Shown: positions 42,793 through 51,756, numbered from the stretch's first letter. The stretch is DNA of 64,000 nt from Hoeflea sp. (GCF_002733955.1 NZ_NVXQ01000005.1:186001-250000), one strand, 5' to 3'. Numbers and translations: made by a program. Notes: a model not told the origin generated them from the letters alone.

Positions 42793-43897
42793 GGAGCAAG
42801 TTTCCCTTGATAAGGACTGCGGCGCGCAGGCCCGAGCGGCCGAAACGGGCGATCCGGTCAAACACGGCATAGGGCACAGGAATATTGGCGGCGTCGGCCA
42901 CGGTTTCTCCGACCTCGTCCTCGACCCAGGGATCATGGACGAAAATATGGCGGCCATCATCGCCATGGGCGAGCACCCAGTGCGGAACCTTCTTGCCCAT
43001 CATCAGGTAGCCGCTGACCAGAATGATGGCGACGTGGCCCTCGGCCAGTCGGGCGCGGAGCCAGTCGAGGGTGAAGGCTTCGTAATGCACCGGCGTTCCG
43101 GCCTCAGAAACACGGTTGCGAAAATCGGTCTGGGCCAATTCCATCACCCGGCGCTTTTCCGTATCGCGCACGGTTTCGAGAAACAGCATCTCCTCGGTGG
43201 AGCACCAGACCTCGGGCTCGAGCCCATGCTCGCGCGCCACCATGGCAAGGCCGAACGGCTCGCAGCCACCGGGACCCGAGAGCATGAACACGGTCGTGGC
43301 TTCTCGCCAGAGCCGGATTTCCCACAGCGGATCGAGGAAATTGGGCGAGCGGAACCGGGCCAGCGCCATCAGCAGGCAGGCCGAGCCACAGGTAAAATCC
43401 GCGGTCTGCTCGTAAAACGGCGTCACCACGTCCGGGGCTTCGGGGCCGCGCAGCAGCTTTTCGAACCGAAGGGCGGCCATGCCATCAGCATAATACTCTG
43501 CGACCCGGCCGATGTTGCGGTAGCCGGTGGTCTTGTAGAGATTGATCGCCGACGCATTGTCCTCGCGCACTTCAAGCCGCAGCAGGATGCGGTCATGATC
43601 CATCGCCGCCTTTTCGGCAGCTGCCAGCAAAGCCCTGCCGTAGCCCTTGCCGGCCTCGCCCCTGGCCACGGCCAGCGAGTAAAGCCGGGCCAGCGCGGCG
43701 CCGGCGCGAAACAGGATCATGGCATAGCCGCGGATCTCGCCGCCGGCCTCGATGACAAGCGTTTCGGCGGTTGGACGGTCAATCAGCGTGCGGAAGGAGC
43801 GGCGGGAAATCCGGTCGCCCGGAAACACGGCCGTCTCGATCGCATCCAGCGCATCAATGTCGGAAATGGTGGCAGGGCGTATCCGCGGGGCGGACAT
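42785..43897 (-). CDS. GNAT acetyltransferase-C39-like peptidase fusion
   Basis: 370-aa two-domain protein. Residues about 5-150 are a GNAT domain (RIRPATISDIDALDAIE, then GEAGKGYGRALL, the acetyl-CoA loop, and REDNASAINLYKTTGYR). Residues about 160-365 are a papain-like C39 peptidase (DUF3335-like) with a probable Cys170 in FTCGSACLLMAL, His306 in PHWVLAH and Asp322 in HDPW. No membrane segment or ABC transporter is attached, so it is cytosolic. Overlaps the ATP-grasp gene by eight bases: together they resemble a peptide-modifying pair described computationally for amidoligase systems. Confidence 0.85.
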   Translation of the reverse strand: MSAPRIRPATISDIDALDAIETAVFPGDRISRRSFRTLIDRPTAETLVIEAGGEIRGYAMILFRAGAALARLYSLAVARGEAGKGYGRALLAAAEKAAMDHDRILLRLEVREDNASAINLYKTTGYRNIGRVAEYYADGMAALRFEKLLRGPEAPDVVTPFYEQTADFTCGSACLLMALARFRSPNFLDPLWEIRLWREATTVFMLSGPGGCEPFGLAMVAREHGLEPEVWCSTEEMLFLETVRDTEKRRVMELAQTDFRNRVSEAGTPVHYEAFTLDWLRARLAEGHVAIILVSGYLMMGKKVPHWVLAHGDDGRHIFVHDPWVEDEVGETVADAANIPVPYAVFDRIARFGRSGLRAAVLIKGNLLHV

Positions 43898-44150
43898 GGT
43901 AGGTCCCGAAAAACGAGTGATCACAGCCATTGGCGGCCTGCCCCTGAGGCGCTCGAATCATGGCTGATTTGTGTCGAAAAGTCACCGGGAATCAGCATTG
44001 TTCAGAGAGCCATCTTCACGCCTGCAAAAGCCGCCCGGAGTTGACCTCGATGCGCACAGTCCCCACATGCAGGTCTGCCGCCGGACGGGCCTTGTGCGCG
44101 CGCCATCGCCGCCCCTGCCGTCCGGCTGATATCGAAGAGGAACGCCATCC

Positions 44151-44891
44151 ATGATCATCGAAGCCGCAAGACTGAGTGGCCAAAACCTGTTCTCACCGGC
44201 GTCACGTTCGGTTCTGTTCAAGTCGCTCGGGCTGACGGTGCTGTTGCTGGCGGGCCTCTGGTTCGGTCTGGGAGAAGCGTTCTCCGCCTTCGCCATGCCC
44301 TGGCTTGAAAACCTGCTGCCGGGCCTGCCGGACTGGGCCGGATGGGCAGGTACGGTGGCGGCGATCATCGCCGGCATCGGCCTGGCGCTGGTGCTGGCAC
44401 TGTTCGTGGCGCCTGTGACGGCTGCGATGGCGGGTCTGTTTCTTGATGACATCGCCGAGGTGATCGAAACCCGAGATTACCCCGACGAGACGCCCGGCCG
44501 GGCGATGCCGTTGATGCAGTCGATCCGGCAATCGCTCGGCTTTTTGCTGGTGGTGGGGCTCGGCAACCTGTTCGCGCTGATCCTGCTGCTGGTGCCGGGT
44601 ATCAACATCGCGGCGTTCTTTCTGGTCAACGGCTACCTGCTGGGGCGCGAATATTTCGAGTTCGCCGCCATGCGTTTCATGAGCCCGGCGGATGCCAAGC
44701 GGCTGAGATCGCGCCACTCGACGACGGTCTTCTTCGCCGGCCTGATCATCGCCGCCTTCCTGTCGGTGCCGCTGCTCAACCTGCTGACGCCGATGTTCGC
44801 TGCCGGCATGATGGTGCATCTGCACAAGATGATTTCGATGAAGGCTGTTGTGCGTTCTCACTCACAAGGCGCAAGCGTGGGGAATGGTTAG
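44151..44891 (+). CDS. EI24/CysZ-like membrane protein
   Basis: 246-aa integral membrane protein with at least four hydrophobic stretches (at about 28-48, 65-95, 128-165 and 198-225). The segment NIAAFFLVNGYLLGREYFEFAAMR is the family hallmark of EI24/CysZ proteins. In enterobacteria CysZ transports sulfate, but no sulfur genes are near. The start and function are inferred; plus-strand single gene, ends at a terminator shared with the TRAP gene. Confidence 0.8.
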   Translation: MIIEAARLSGQNLFSPASRSVLFKSLGLTVLLLAGLWFGLGEAFSAFAMPWLENLLPGLPDWAGWAGTVAAIIAGIGLALVLALFVAPVTAAMAGLFLDDIAEVIETRDYPDETPGRAMPLMQSIRQSLGFLLVVGLGNLFALILLLVPGINIAAFFLVNGYLLGREYFEFAAMRFMSPADAKRLRSRHSTTVFFAGLIIAAFLSVPLLNLLTPMFAAGMMVHLHKMISMKAVVRSHSQGASVGNG

Positions 44892-44954
44892 ATTCGCGCA
44901 GCAGTTTCTCCGGCTGGTGACAGGGGCGAAGCTGATCCGAGATCGAAGGGCTAA

Positions 44955-44990
44955 TAAAAAGGGCGCGGTTTCATCCCCGCGCCCTTCTTA
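44955..44990. terminator. Bidirectional terminator between EI24-like gene and TRAP permease
   Basis: Perfect 10-bp stem AAGGGCGCGG (44959-44968) / CCGCGCCCTT (44977-44986) with an 8-base loop, flanked by AAAAA on the left and CTTATT on the right. Works mainly for the minus-strand TRAP operon. Confidence 0.82.
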
Positions 44991-45014
44991 TTGCGTTGAG
45001 TGCCGGAACCGCGC

Positions 45015-47096
45015 CTAACCAGGCGCGGCTTGGCGATTGAGCAGCAACTGCCTTGCTGCAATCGGCACGACAAGCAGCAGGCCTATCGCCGTTGCGATCA
45101 TATCGGGCGCCACCAGCAGGATGGCTGCCAGCACCAGCGCGGTGCGTTCCCACCAGCGAAGCGGTGCGAACAGCCAGTTGGACACAGCCGCGGCCAGCGC
45201 CCAGATGCCGAGCACCGTGCCACCGAATGCAAGGAAGAACGCGGTCCAGGTGAAGTTGTCGGTGACCAGCAGCAGGGCCGGCTGGAAGGCAAAGACGAAG
45301 GGCACCAGCGCCTTGCCCATGGAAAGCCGAAATGCCGTGTTGCCCGCCTTGAAGGCATTGGCATTGGCAATGCCGGCGCCGGCATAGGCCGCCATGGCAA
45401 CCGGCGGCGTCACATCGGCCAGCACTCCGTAATAGAAGACGAAGAAGTGCGCGACCAGCGGCTCGACCCCCAGCAGACCGAGGATTGGCGCGGCGACAGC
45501 GACCATGATGATGTAGTTCGCGGTCGTCGGGATGCCGCAGCCCATCAGGATGCAGACGATGGCCGTCAGAATCAGGGTGAAAAGCAGCGTCAGCGTCGGA
45601 ATGGCCATCAGCTCGAAGGGCAGGAAGGCCAGCAGGCTGTGGATCGATCCGGCCCAGTCCTGGGCAATGCCGGTGACCATGTAGGCGATCTTGAAGCCGA
45701 CGCCGGTCAGCGTCACCACCCCGATGACGACGCCCACCAGGGCTGCGGCCGCGGTGACGGAGAGCGACTGCTTGGCGCCGAGGATGAAGCCTTCCCAGAC
45801 GCCGTGGAAAGTGCCGCGCAGGCCATCAATGATGCCGCCGGCCCGAACCTGCTGGATGACCATAACGCCAATACAGGCCGTGATCGACCAGAAGGCGGCG
45901 GAAAACGGCGTGCGCCCGGACAACAGGATGGCCACCAGGACGATGAGCGGGACGACCGATAGCCAGCCTTCCTTCAGCACCTTGAAGGCATTGGGCAGTT
46001 CGGCTGCAGACAGGCCGCGAAGGCCAAGCCGCCGGGCTTCCAGATGCACCTGCACCAGAACACCGAAGAAATGCATGAAGGCGGGAACCAGGGCAGCGGT
46101 CAGAATGGTGGTCAGCGGCAGGCCCAGATACTCGATCATCAGAAACGCGACCGCCCCCATGACCGGGGGCGTGATCTGCCCGCCGGTCGAGGCCGCGGCT
46201 TCAACGGCTGCGGCAAAGTGGCGGGGATAGCCGATGCGGATCATGGCGGGAATCGTCAGCGCGCCCGTGGTCACGGTGTTGGCGATCGAGGATCCCGAAA
46301 TCGAGCCCAGCAGGGCTGAGGAGAGAACCGAGACCTTGGCCGGACCGCCGGCATAGCGGCCGGCCATGGCGGATGCCACGTCGATGAACAGCTGGCCCAG
46401 CCCGATGCGGGTTGCCATGACGCCGAACAGCACGAAGTGGAAAACATAGGTGGCAATGACGCCGAGCGCGGTGCCGTAGATGCCCTGGGACGTCAGGTAA
46501 AGGTGGTTGACGATGTTGGCCCAGCTGGCGCCGGGATGCACGAAGATGCCGGGCATCACCTTGCCGAAATAGGCATAGGCAATGAACAGAAGCGCGATCA
46601 CAGGCAGCGGCCAGCCCATGGAGCGGCGCACGGCTTCCAGCAACACGACGATCAGCACCGTTCCCATGATCACGTCGATGGGCAGCGGATTGCCGACACG
46701 GAAGGCAAGGTCGCTGTAGATCCACGGGACATAGAGAGCCGCGACCAGGCCGGCGATGCCGAGCACCCAGTCAATCAGCGGCAGACCAAAAGGCCTCAGC
46801 GCCCCCGGCTGATATTCCTTCTTGCCGAAGGCCGAAAAGCTCAGGAAGACGACCAGCAGCGTGACGCCGAGATGCATGCCGCGATGCACCGTTGCCTGGG
46901 GGATGCCGAAGCCCGCAGTGTAGTAATGGTAGCATGACAGCAGGAACAGCACCGCTGCGGTGATGAGGGTCAGGGGCCAGACAAGGACGCGGAAGCGAAG
47001 CTCCGGATCGTAGGTTTCCTCGATCGCCTGCAGTTCATCCGCTGTCAGATGACGCACATCTTCGGTTGTTTCCGGCTTTTGTTTGTCCACGCTCAT
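45015..47096 (-). CDS. TRAP transporter fused permease (TAXI type)
   Basis: 693-aa inner-membrane permease combining the small (DctQ, 4 TM) and large (DctM) TRAP subunits in one chain, as in TAXI systems; driven by sodium or proton gradient. Many hydrophobic segments; the DctM-like part includes GSISGSSIANTVTTGALTIP and GGQITPPVMGAVAFLM. The ATG at 47096 follows GGGGA. The solute-binding gene is directly upstream (101 bases) with a hairpin in between. Substrate cannot be read; TAXI transporters have been linked to glutamate, dicarboxylates or unknown solutes. Confidence 0.93.
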   Translation of the reverse strand: MSVDKQKPETTEDVRHLTADELQAIEETYDPELRFRVLVWPLTLITAAVLFLLSCYHYYTAGFGIPQATVHRGMHLGVTLLVVFLSFSAFGKKEYQPGALRPFGLPLIDWVLGIAGLVAALYVPWIYSDLAFRVGNPLPIDVIMGTVLIVVLLEAVRRSMGWPLPVIALLFIAYAYFGKVMPGIFVHPGASWANIVNHLYLTSQGIYGTALGVIATYVFHFVLFGVMATRIGLGQLFIDVASAMAGRYAGGPAKVSVLSSALLGSISGSSIANTVTTGALTIPAMIRIGYPRHFAAAVEAAASTGGQITPPVMGAVAFLMIEYLGLPLTTILTAALVPAFMHFFGVLVQVHLEARRLGLRGLSAAELPNAFKVLKEGWLSVVPLIVLVAILLSGRTPFSAAFWSITACIGVMVIQQVRAGGIIDGLRGTFHGVWEGFILGAKQSLSVTAAAALVGVVIGVVTLTGVGFKIAYMVTGIAQDWAGSIHSLLAFLPFELMAIPTLTLLFTLILTAIVCILMGCGIPTTANYIIMVAVAAPILGLLGVEPLVAHFFVFYYGVLADVTPPVAMAAYAGAGIANANAFKAGNTAFRLSMGKALVPFVFAFQPALLLVTDNFTWTAFFLAFGGTVLGIWALAAAVSNWLFAPLRWWERTALVLAAILLVAPDMIATAIGLLLVVPIAARQLLLNRQAAPG

Positions 47097-47129
47097 GGTC
47101 CCCACCAGGATTTGAAAGCTTGAGATACC

Positions 47130-47158
47130 GAGGGCCGCGCATCAGCTGCGCGGCCCTC
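47130..47158 (-). promoter_or_regulatory. Intra-operon hairpin between binding protein and permease genes
   Basis: 12-bp perfect stem GAGGGCCGCGCA / TGCGCGGCCCTC with a 5-base loop, in the 101-base gap. No U-run on the minus strand. Such stems commonly protect the mRNA of an abundant binding protein and lower permease expression. Confidence 0.65.
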
Positions 47159-47197
47159 AAGAGATCGCATATTATCGTAAAGGCAACCAGTCCCGGC

Positions 47198-48199
47198 TTA
47201 CTTCAGAAGCCCGGCTTCCTTGTAGAACTTTTCAGCGCCCGGATGCAGCGGAATGCCGACGCCGTCAAGCGCGGTTTCCGCTGTGATGGCCTTGCCCTTG
47301 GCATGACCGGCATCGAGCTGCTTGCGGGTGTTGTCGTTCCACAGAGCCTTGGTGATGCCGTAGATCAAGTCTTCGGGCTGATCGGCGCTGGTGACCCATT
47401 GTGCGCCGACGGCCAGGGTCTTCACGTCGTCCGCGTTGCCTTCATAGGTGCCGCCCGGCACGGTGTCGGAGGCGAAGAAGGTGTATTTTTCGCAGATCGA
47501 CGGTGCTTCGTCACACGAGATCGGAACCAGCTTGACGTCGTGCTGGCTGGCAAGCTCGGCAATGGCGCCGGCCGGATAGCCGCCGACGAAGAAGAACGCG
47601 TCCATGGCATCATCACGCATGCGGTCTGCAGCCTGGTCGGGCTTGAGGTATTCCGGCGTGATGTCGGATTCGGACAGGCCGTAGCCTTCCAGGATCACGC
47701 GGGCATCGACCAGGGTGCCGGAGCCCGGCTCGTCAAGCGAAACGCGCTTGCCCTTGAGGTCGGCAACGCTGTTGATGCCGGAACCGGCGCTTGCCACGAG
47801 GTGGATGCTCTCGGGATAGAGGTTGGCGATGGCGCGCAGCTTTTCAACTGCAGGCTTGCCGTCCCAGATGCCGGTGCCGGTATAGGCCCAGGTCGCAACA
47901 TCGGACTGGGCGAAACCCGATTCCAGCGTGCCGCCGGCGATGGCGTTGATGTTTGCGACCGAACCGTTGGCCGACAGCGCCGAGGCAACGAGACCGGGGA
48001 CGCCGCAGGAGCCGCCCTCTTCGCAGGGGCGCGAACCGGGAGGGTTGGAGATCGCATTGGCGAGCAATCCGCCGATCGGGTAGTAGGTTCCGGCGGTGCC
48101 GCCGGTGCCGATGCGGAAGAAGGACATGTCCTGAGCCACGGCGCTGGTTGCCAGGCCGAGCGCCAGCACGGTGCCAGCGATAAATTTGTAATGTCTCAT
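47198..48199 (-). CDS. TAXI-family TRAP solute-binding protein
   Basis: 333-aa periplasmic binding protein. Signal peptide MRHYKFIAGTVLALGLATS...AVAQ, cleaved near residue 22, then the family start FRIGTGGTAGTYYPIGG. It captures the solute and delivers it to the fused permease downstream. AGGGAG lies five bases before the ATG. Cys residues in PCEEGGSCG and CDEAPSICEKY suggest disulfides. Confidence 0.93.
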   Translation of the reverse strand: MRHYKFIAGTVLALGLATSAVAQDMSFFRIGTGGTAGTYYPIGGLLANAISNPPGSRPCEEGGSCGVPGLVASALSANGSVANINAIAGGTLESGFAQSDVATWAYTGTGIWDGKPAVEKLRAIANLYPESIHLVASAGSGINSVADLKGKRVSLDEPGSGTLVDARVILEGYGLSESDITPEYLKPDQAADRMRDDAMDAFFFVGGYPAGAIAELASQHDVKLVPISCDEAPSICEKYTFFASDTVPGGTYEGNADDVKTLAVGAQWVTSADQPEDLIYGITKALWNDNTRKQLDAGHAKGKAITAETALDGVGIPLHPGAEKFYKEAGLLK

Positions 48200-48578
48200 G
48201 GTAACTCCCTATTGGCTTTTGTAATTTCTTGACAGCTTATGTGCGTTCACACAGGCGTGCAAGAGACCTGTGCTGAACGGTAATCGTGTGCAGGTCAAGT
48301 TCGAAATTTCATGCTTTTTCGCGACAGGGACCACAGCCAGCAAGTTCGAATCCAAAACCGGAAACGCGTGCCTGGCCGCTGGCGGATTTGCTGTTTCATG
48401 GTTTGATTGATGCATCAGAACAGACTGGTCATAGAGAGGCTTTTTGCGTGATCGCCTCGATCGCCGCAGGATGCGTCATCGCAAGTCTACCCGCCGCGGT
48501 GTGTCGATACAATGAATCCGTAATTGACAGCTACCCCCGGGCCAAGACGCGATCATCCGCCTTGTTGCCCACACAAGA
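48200..48578. other. Intergenic region between TAXI operon and methyltransferase
   Basis: 379 bases. The right half is outside any operon leader and contains no gene I can support; small open frames here have no ribosome-binding site or recognisable product. The left part holds the transporter promoter. Confidence 0.5.
48234..48262 (-). promoter_or_regulatory. Candidate promoter of the TAXI transporter operon
   Basis: -35 TTGCAC (48262-48257) and -10 TAAGCT (48239-48234) spaced by 17 bases. A short dyad ACAGG...CCTGT (48251-48271) overlaps the -35 box and may be an operator. Weak by eye. Confidence 0.35.
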
Positions 48579-49319
48579 TCAGTCGGCCAGCCCCCCCACG
48601 GGAATGATCTCGGGGGATGCTGCGGTCATCGGGCCGCCGGTCCAGTCGCCCATCCAGCGGTGCGGTTTCAGGCCGGCGGATGCGATGACTTCGGCGATCT
48701 GCGGCTGGCCGGCGAACAGGATGCGCGAGGTGGCCTGCCATGTCTGGCCGGTTTTCTGGTCACAGTAGACGGTGTCATAGGCGGCGATTGCAGTGTCTTG
48801 ATCGAAGCGGACGTCATTCCAGGTCTCGAATTCGCCAAGACCGGGAACATCAAGCATCCGGCGCGACTGGTCGGGCGTCCATTGCCGCCATTCTTCCACG
48901 GCGGGGTTGCGGCTGTCGAAAATGAACGTGCCCCCCGGCGCCAGATGGGCGGCAATGGTGGAGCAGAGCGCCAGCTGGTCGTCCCTGGTGAGAAGACACT
49001 GGAAGGCATGGCCGGTCATGACGATAAGATCGAATGTCTCATCCAGCCGGACGTTTCTGGCATCGGCCTCGACCCAGCGCACACGCTCCGCGCCTTGCCG
49101 CCGGCGGGCGTGATCAAGCATCGCCGCCGCCGGTTCGACACCGGTCACACGGCGGCCATCGGCGAGCCTCGTCGCCAGTTCGCCGGTGCCGCAGCCGAGA
49201 TCCAGAACGGACCCGGCGTCCCTGGCCATTGCAAGGCAATAGTCCTTGTCCGTGTCCCAAGGGTTCTCGGCATCGTAGAAGCGGGTGAAATCCGGATTGT
49301 TGAACAAGGGTTCGGCCAT
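48579..49319 (-). CDS. Class I SAM-dependent methyltransferase
   Basis: 246-aa Rossmann-fold methyltransferase with motif I VLDLGCGTGELATRLA, motif II EPAAAMLDHARR, and the acidic motif VEADARNV; substrate unknown. The ATG at 49319 (MAEPLFNN) has GAGGGAA upstream, lying across the nth stop, so it is probably coupled with nth. No substrate-determining motif is visible. Confidence 0.8.
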   Translation of the reverse strand: MAEPLFNNPDFTRFYDAENPWDTDKDYCLAMARDAGSVLDLGCGTGELATRLADGRRVTGVEPAAAMLDHARRRQGAERVRWVEADARNVRLDETFDLIVMTGHAFQCLLTRDDQLALCSTIAAHLAPGGTFIFDSRNPAVEEWRQWTPDQSRRMLDVPGLGEFETWNDVRFDQDTAIAAYDTVYCDQKTGQTWQATSRILFAGQPQIAEVIASAGLKPHRWMGDWTGGPMTAASPEIIPVGGLAD

Positions 49320-49327
49320 GGTTTCCC

Positions 49328-50128
49328 TCACACGATCTGTGCCGGAAGCTCGACCAGCGGGGCGGGCACATCGGTGGTCTTTTCCGGCGACTTGCAGATG
49401 TCGGCAATGACGCAGCGTTCGCATTCGGGCTTGCGCGCCTTGCAGCAATAGCGGCCGTGCAGGATCAGCCAGTGGTGAGCGTGGAAGAGATAGTCTTCCG
49501 GGATGATCTTCAGGAAAGCCTGCTCGACCTCGTCGGGCGTCTTGCCCGGGGCGATCTTCAGGCGGTTGCCGATGCGGAAGACGTGGGTGTCGACGGCGAG
49601 TGTCGGCACGCCGAAGGCCATCGACATCACCACGTTGGCGGTCTTGCGGCCGACGCCGGGCAGCGTGACCAGTTCCGCCTCGGTGCGAGGGACCTCGCCG
49701 CCGAATTCATCGACCAGTTTTTGCGAGAGCGCGATCACGTTCTTGGCCTTGTTGCGATAAAGCCCGATGGTCTTGATGTAGTCGCGGACCTTGTCCTCGC
49801 CGAGCGCCAGCATCTTTTCCGGCGTGTCGGCCACGGCAAACAGCGCGCGGGTCGCCTTGTTGACGCCGGCGTCGGTGGCCTGCGCCGACAGCGCCACCGC
49901 AACCACCAGCGTGAACGGGTTGACGTGCTCAAGCTCACCCTTGGGTTCGGGCCGCTGGACCGAAAAGCGGCGGAAGATCTCGCGGATTTCCTCCGGGGTG
50001 TAGGGGATCTTGCGGCGGCGGGTGGCCGGTTTTTTCCGGGCCGCGGGCTTGGTCCGCGCCGGCTTCTTGGCTGCTGCACTTGACGCAAGCGACATTTTGG
50101 CAGGTTTCGGGCTCTTGGGCTTTTCCAT
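49328..50128 (-). CDS. nth: Endonuclease III
   Basis: DNA glycosylase/AP lyase for oxidised pyrimidines. About 266 aa: Lys/Ala-rich N-terminal extension, then the HhH motif LPGVGRKTANVV, catalytic VDTHVFRIG and the 4Fe-4S cluster motif C-x6-C-x2-C-x5-C (CCKARKPECERCVIADIC). The precise start is uncertain (ATG at 50128 or 50095). Divergent from a DUF2244 gene. Confidence 0.94.
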   Translation of the reverse strand: MEKPKSPKPAKMSLASSAAAKKPARTKPAARKKPATRRRKIPYTPEEIREIFRRFSVQRPEPKGELEHVNPFTLVVAVALSAQATDAGVNKATRALFAVADTPEKMLALGEDKVRDYIKTIGLYRNKAKNVIALSQKLVDEFGGEVPRTEAELVTLPGVGRKTANVVMSMAFGVPTLAVDTHVFRIGNRLKIAPGKTPDEVEQAFLKIIPEDYLFHAHHWLILHGRYCCKARKPECERCVIADICKSPEKTTDVPAPLVELPAQIV

Positions 50129-50189
50129 TCCTCCCCTATAATCGTGCAGGCGGGGATATGGCAAACACCTGCTGGAGGCGAGAGCAAGA

Positions 50190-50657
50190 ATGAACGACGA
50201 ACCGTTGTTTGAAGCTGTCCTGAGCCCCTACCGTTCGCTGGGGCGGATCGGCTTCGTGGTGCTGATGGGCGCCACCACCCTGATAACCGTCATCCACATG
50301 GCGATCTTCGCCGGGGTCGGCGCCTGGCCGGTATTTGCGTTTTTCGGGCTGGATCTGGCGCTGCTGTTCGGCGCTTTCTGGCTCAGCTACCGCTCCGCAC
50401 GAGCGCGCGAGTTCATCCGCATGTCACGCACGGATCTCTCCATTCGCAAGGTTGCGCCTTCGGGGCGTGCCGAAGATCACCAGTTCAACCCGTTCTGGAC
50501 CCGGTTCAACATCGCCCGGCACGAGGAAATCGGCATCACCGGCATGCGGATTTCAAGCCGTGGCCAGCAGACCGAGGTTGGCTCGTTCCTCAATCCCGAA
50601 GACAAGGAAAGCTTTGCCACCGCGTTTCAGCGGGCGCTGGCGACTGTCAAACGCTGA
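50190..50657 (+). CDS. DUF2244 membrane protein
   Basis: 155-aa inner-membrane protein: two hydrophobic segments (about 18-42 and 46-67) followed by a C-terminal soluble domain with the DUF2244 pattern FNPFWTRFNIARHEE and FLNPEDKESFATAF. It has the usual position next to nth in rhizobia but no known function. The start is a plain ATG in a short divergent gap. Confidence 0.8.
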   Translation: MNDEPLFEAVLSPYRSLGRIGFVVLMGATTLITVIHMAIFAGVGAWPVFAFFGLDLALLFGAFWLSYRSARAREFIRMSRTDLSIRKVAPSGRAEDHQFNPFWTRFNIARHEEIGITGMRISSRGQQTEVGSFLNPEDKESFATAFQRALATVKR

Positions 50658-50779
50658 AGCGTTTTCTCTGGTGGCGTGTTTCGGGTGGCGGCGCTTTGCT
50701 GCACGTGATTGAGTGCAGTCATGACACGACGCGCAGCGGCTGAGCGGGCAGATTGCCCGGGGCCGCAGGGAGCCAGACC

Positions 50780-51667
50780 ATGAATGTAACCGCCCAGCTT
50801 GACCGCGACATCACGCCGGATGGCGATGATTACGATCTCGTCCGCAAGACCATCGAGCGGATTTCGCTCGATTTCCGGGCGCAGCCGTCGCTGGAGGAAA
50901 TCGCGTCCGATATCGGCGTGGCGCCGGGACGCTTGCAAAAGACCTTCAGCCGCTGGGCCGGACTGACCCCGAAGGCATTTTTGCAGGCGGTGACGCTGGA
51001 CCACGCCCGCCGGCTGCTCGGAAACGAAGGCCTGCCGCTGCTCGATGCGAGCTATGAGCTCGGGCTTTCGGGGCCGGGGCGGCTGCATGATCTGTTCGTC
51101 ACCCATGAGGCGATGAGCCCGGGCGACTTCAAGAGCGGCGGTGCGGGGCTCGAGATACGCTACGGCTACCACCCGTCACCTTTCGGGATTGCGCTGGTGA
51201 TGGCAACTGACCGCGGACTTTGCGGCTTGGCCTTCGCCGATCCCGGCGAGGAGGCCGCAGCGCTTGAGGACATGGGGCGGCGCTGGCCCGGTGCGGTGCT
51301 GAGGGCCGATCAGGAAGCGACTGCAGGCTATGTGGAGCGGGTGTTCTCGCCCGCGCAATGGCGTGCCGACCAGCCCTTGCGCATTGTCATGATCGGTACC
51401 GACTTTCAAGTCCGGGTCTGGGAGGCGCTGTTGCGCATTCCGCTGGGAACCGCGAAGACCTATTCCGATGTCGCAACGGAGATCGGCAAACCCTCAGCCT
51501 CGCGCGCCGTGGGTGCTGCCGTCGGGCGCAATCCAATCTCGTTTGTGGTGCCGTGCCACCGGGCGCTGGGCAAATCCGGCGCGCTGACCGGCTATCACTG
51601 GGGCATCACCCGCAAGCGAGCGATGCTGGGATGGGAGACCGGATGCGTGCAGTCGGGTGGAGCTTGA
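50780..51667 (+). CDS. AraC-type HTH/O6-alkylguanine alkyltransferase (Ada-like)
   Basis: 295-aa protein with an N-terminal AraC HTH (about 25-110: LEEIASDIGVAPGRLQKTF) and a C-terminal O6-alkylguanine-DNA alkyltransferase domain with the acceptor motif VPCHRALG, acceptor Cys259, and the DNA-binding SRAVGAAVGRNP. It lacks the N-terminal zinc Ada domain that senses phosphotriesters in E. coli Ada, so it repairs O6-alkylguanine but cannot use the classical Ada switch. The ATG at 50780 has AGGGAG upstream. Confidence 0.9.
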   Translation: MNVTAQLDRDITPDGDDYDLVRKTIERISLDFRAQPSLEEIASDIGVAPGRLQKTFSRWAGLTPKAFLQAVTLDHARRLLGNEGLPLLDASYELGLSGPGRLHDLFVTHEAMSPGDFKSGGAGLEIRYGYHPSPFGIALVMATDRGLCGLAFADPGEEAAALEDMGRRWPGAVLRADQEATAGYVERVFSPAQWRADQPLRIVMIGTDFQVRVWEALLRIPLGTAKTYSDVATEIGKPSASRAVGAAVGRNPISFVVPCHRALGKSGALTGYHWGITRKRAMLGWETGCVQSGGA

Positions 51668-51684
51668 ACTCGCGAGAAGGACTG

Positions 51685-51732
51685 GTCCCCCTCTGTCACT
51701 TCGTGACATCTCCCCCGCAAGGGGGAGATCAG
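51685..51732. repeat. Rhizobial palindromic intergenic repeat
   Basis: Two back-to-back palindromes: TGTCAC-TTC-GTGACA (51694-51708) and ATCTCCCCC-GCAA-GGGGGAGAT (51708-51729), preceded by CCCCCTC. This CCCCCTCTGTC...ATCTCCCCC...GGGGGAGAT pattern is common between genes across Hyphomicrobiales. Here it separates the convergent Ada-like gene and gpmA. Confidence 0.75.
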
Positions 51733-51756
51733 GTGCTAGAAATTTTGGTCTTCAGC

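Noticed and set aside
48330-48375. T-arm-like GTTCGAATC suggesting a tRNA
   Set aside because: Flanking bases do not pair as a T-stem and no anticodon or acceptor arm is present.
48286-48768. Plus-strand small gene near 48.3-48.8 kb
   Set aside because: Runs into the methyltransferase on the opposite strand, no domain and no ribosome-binding site.
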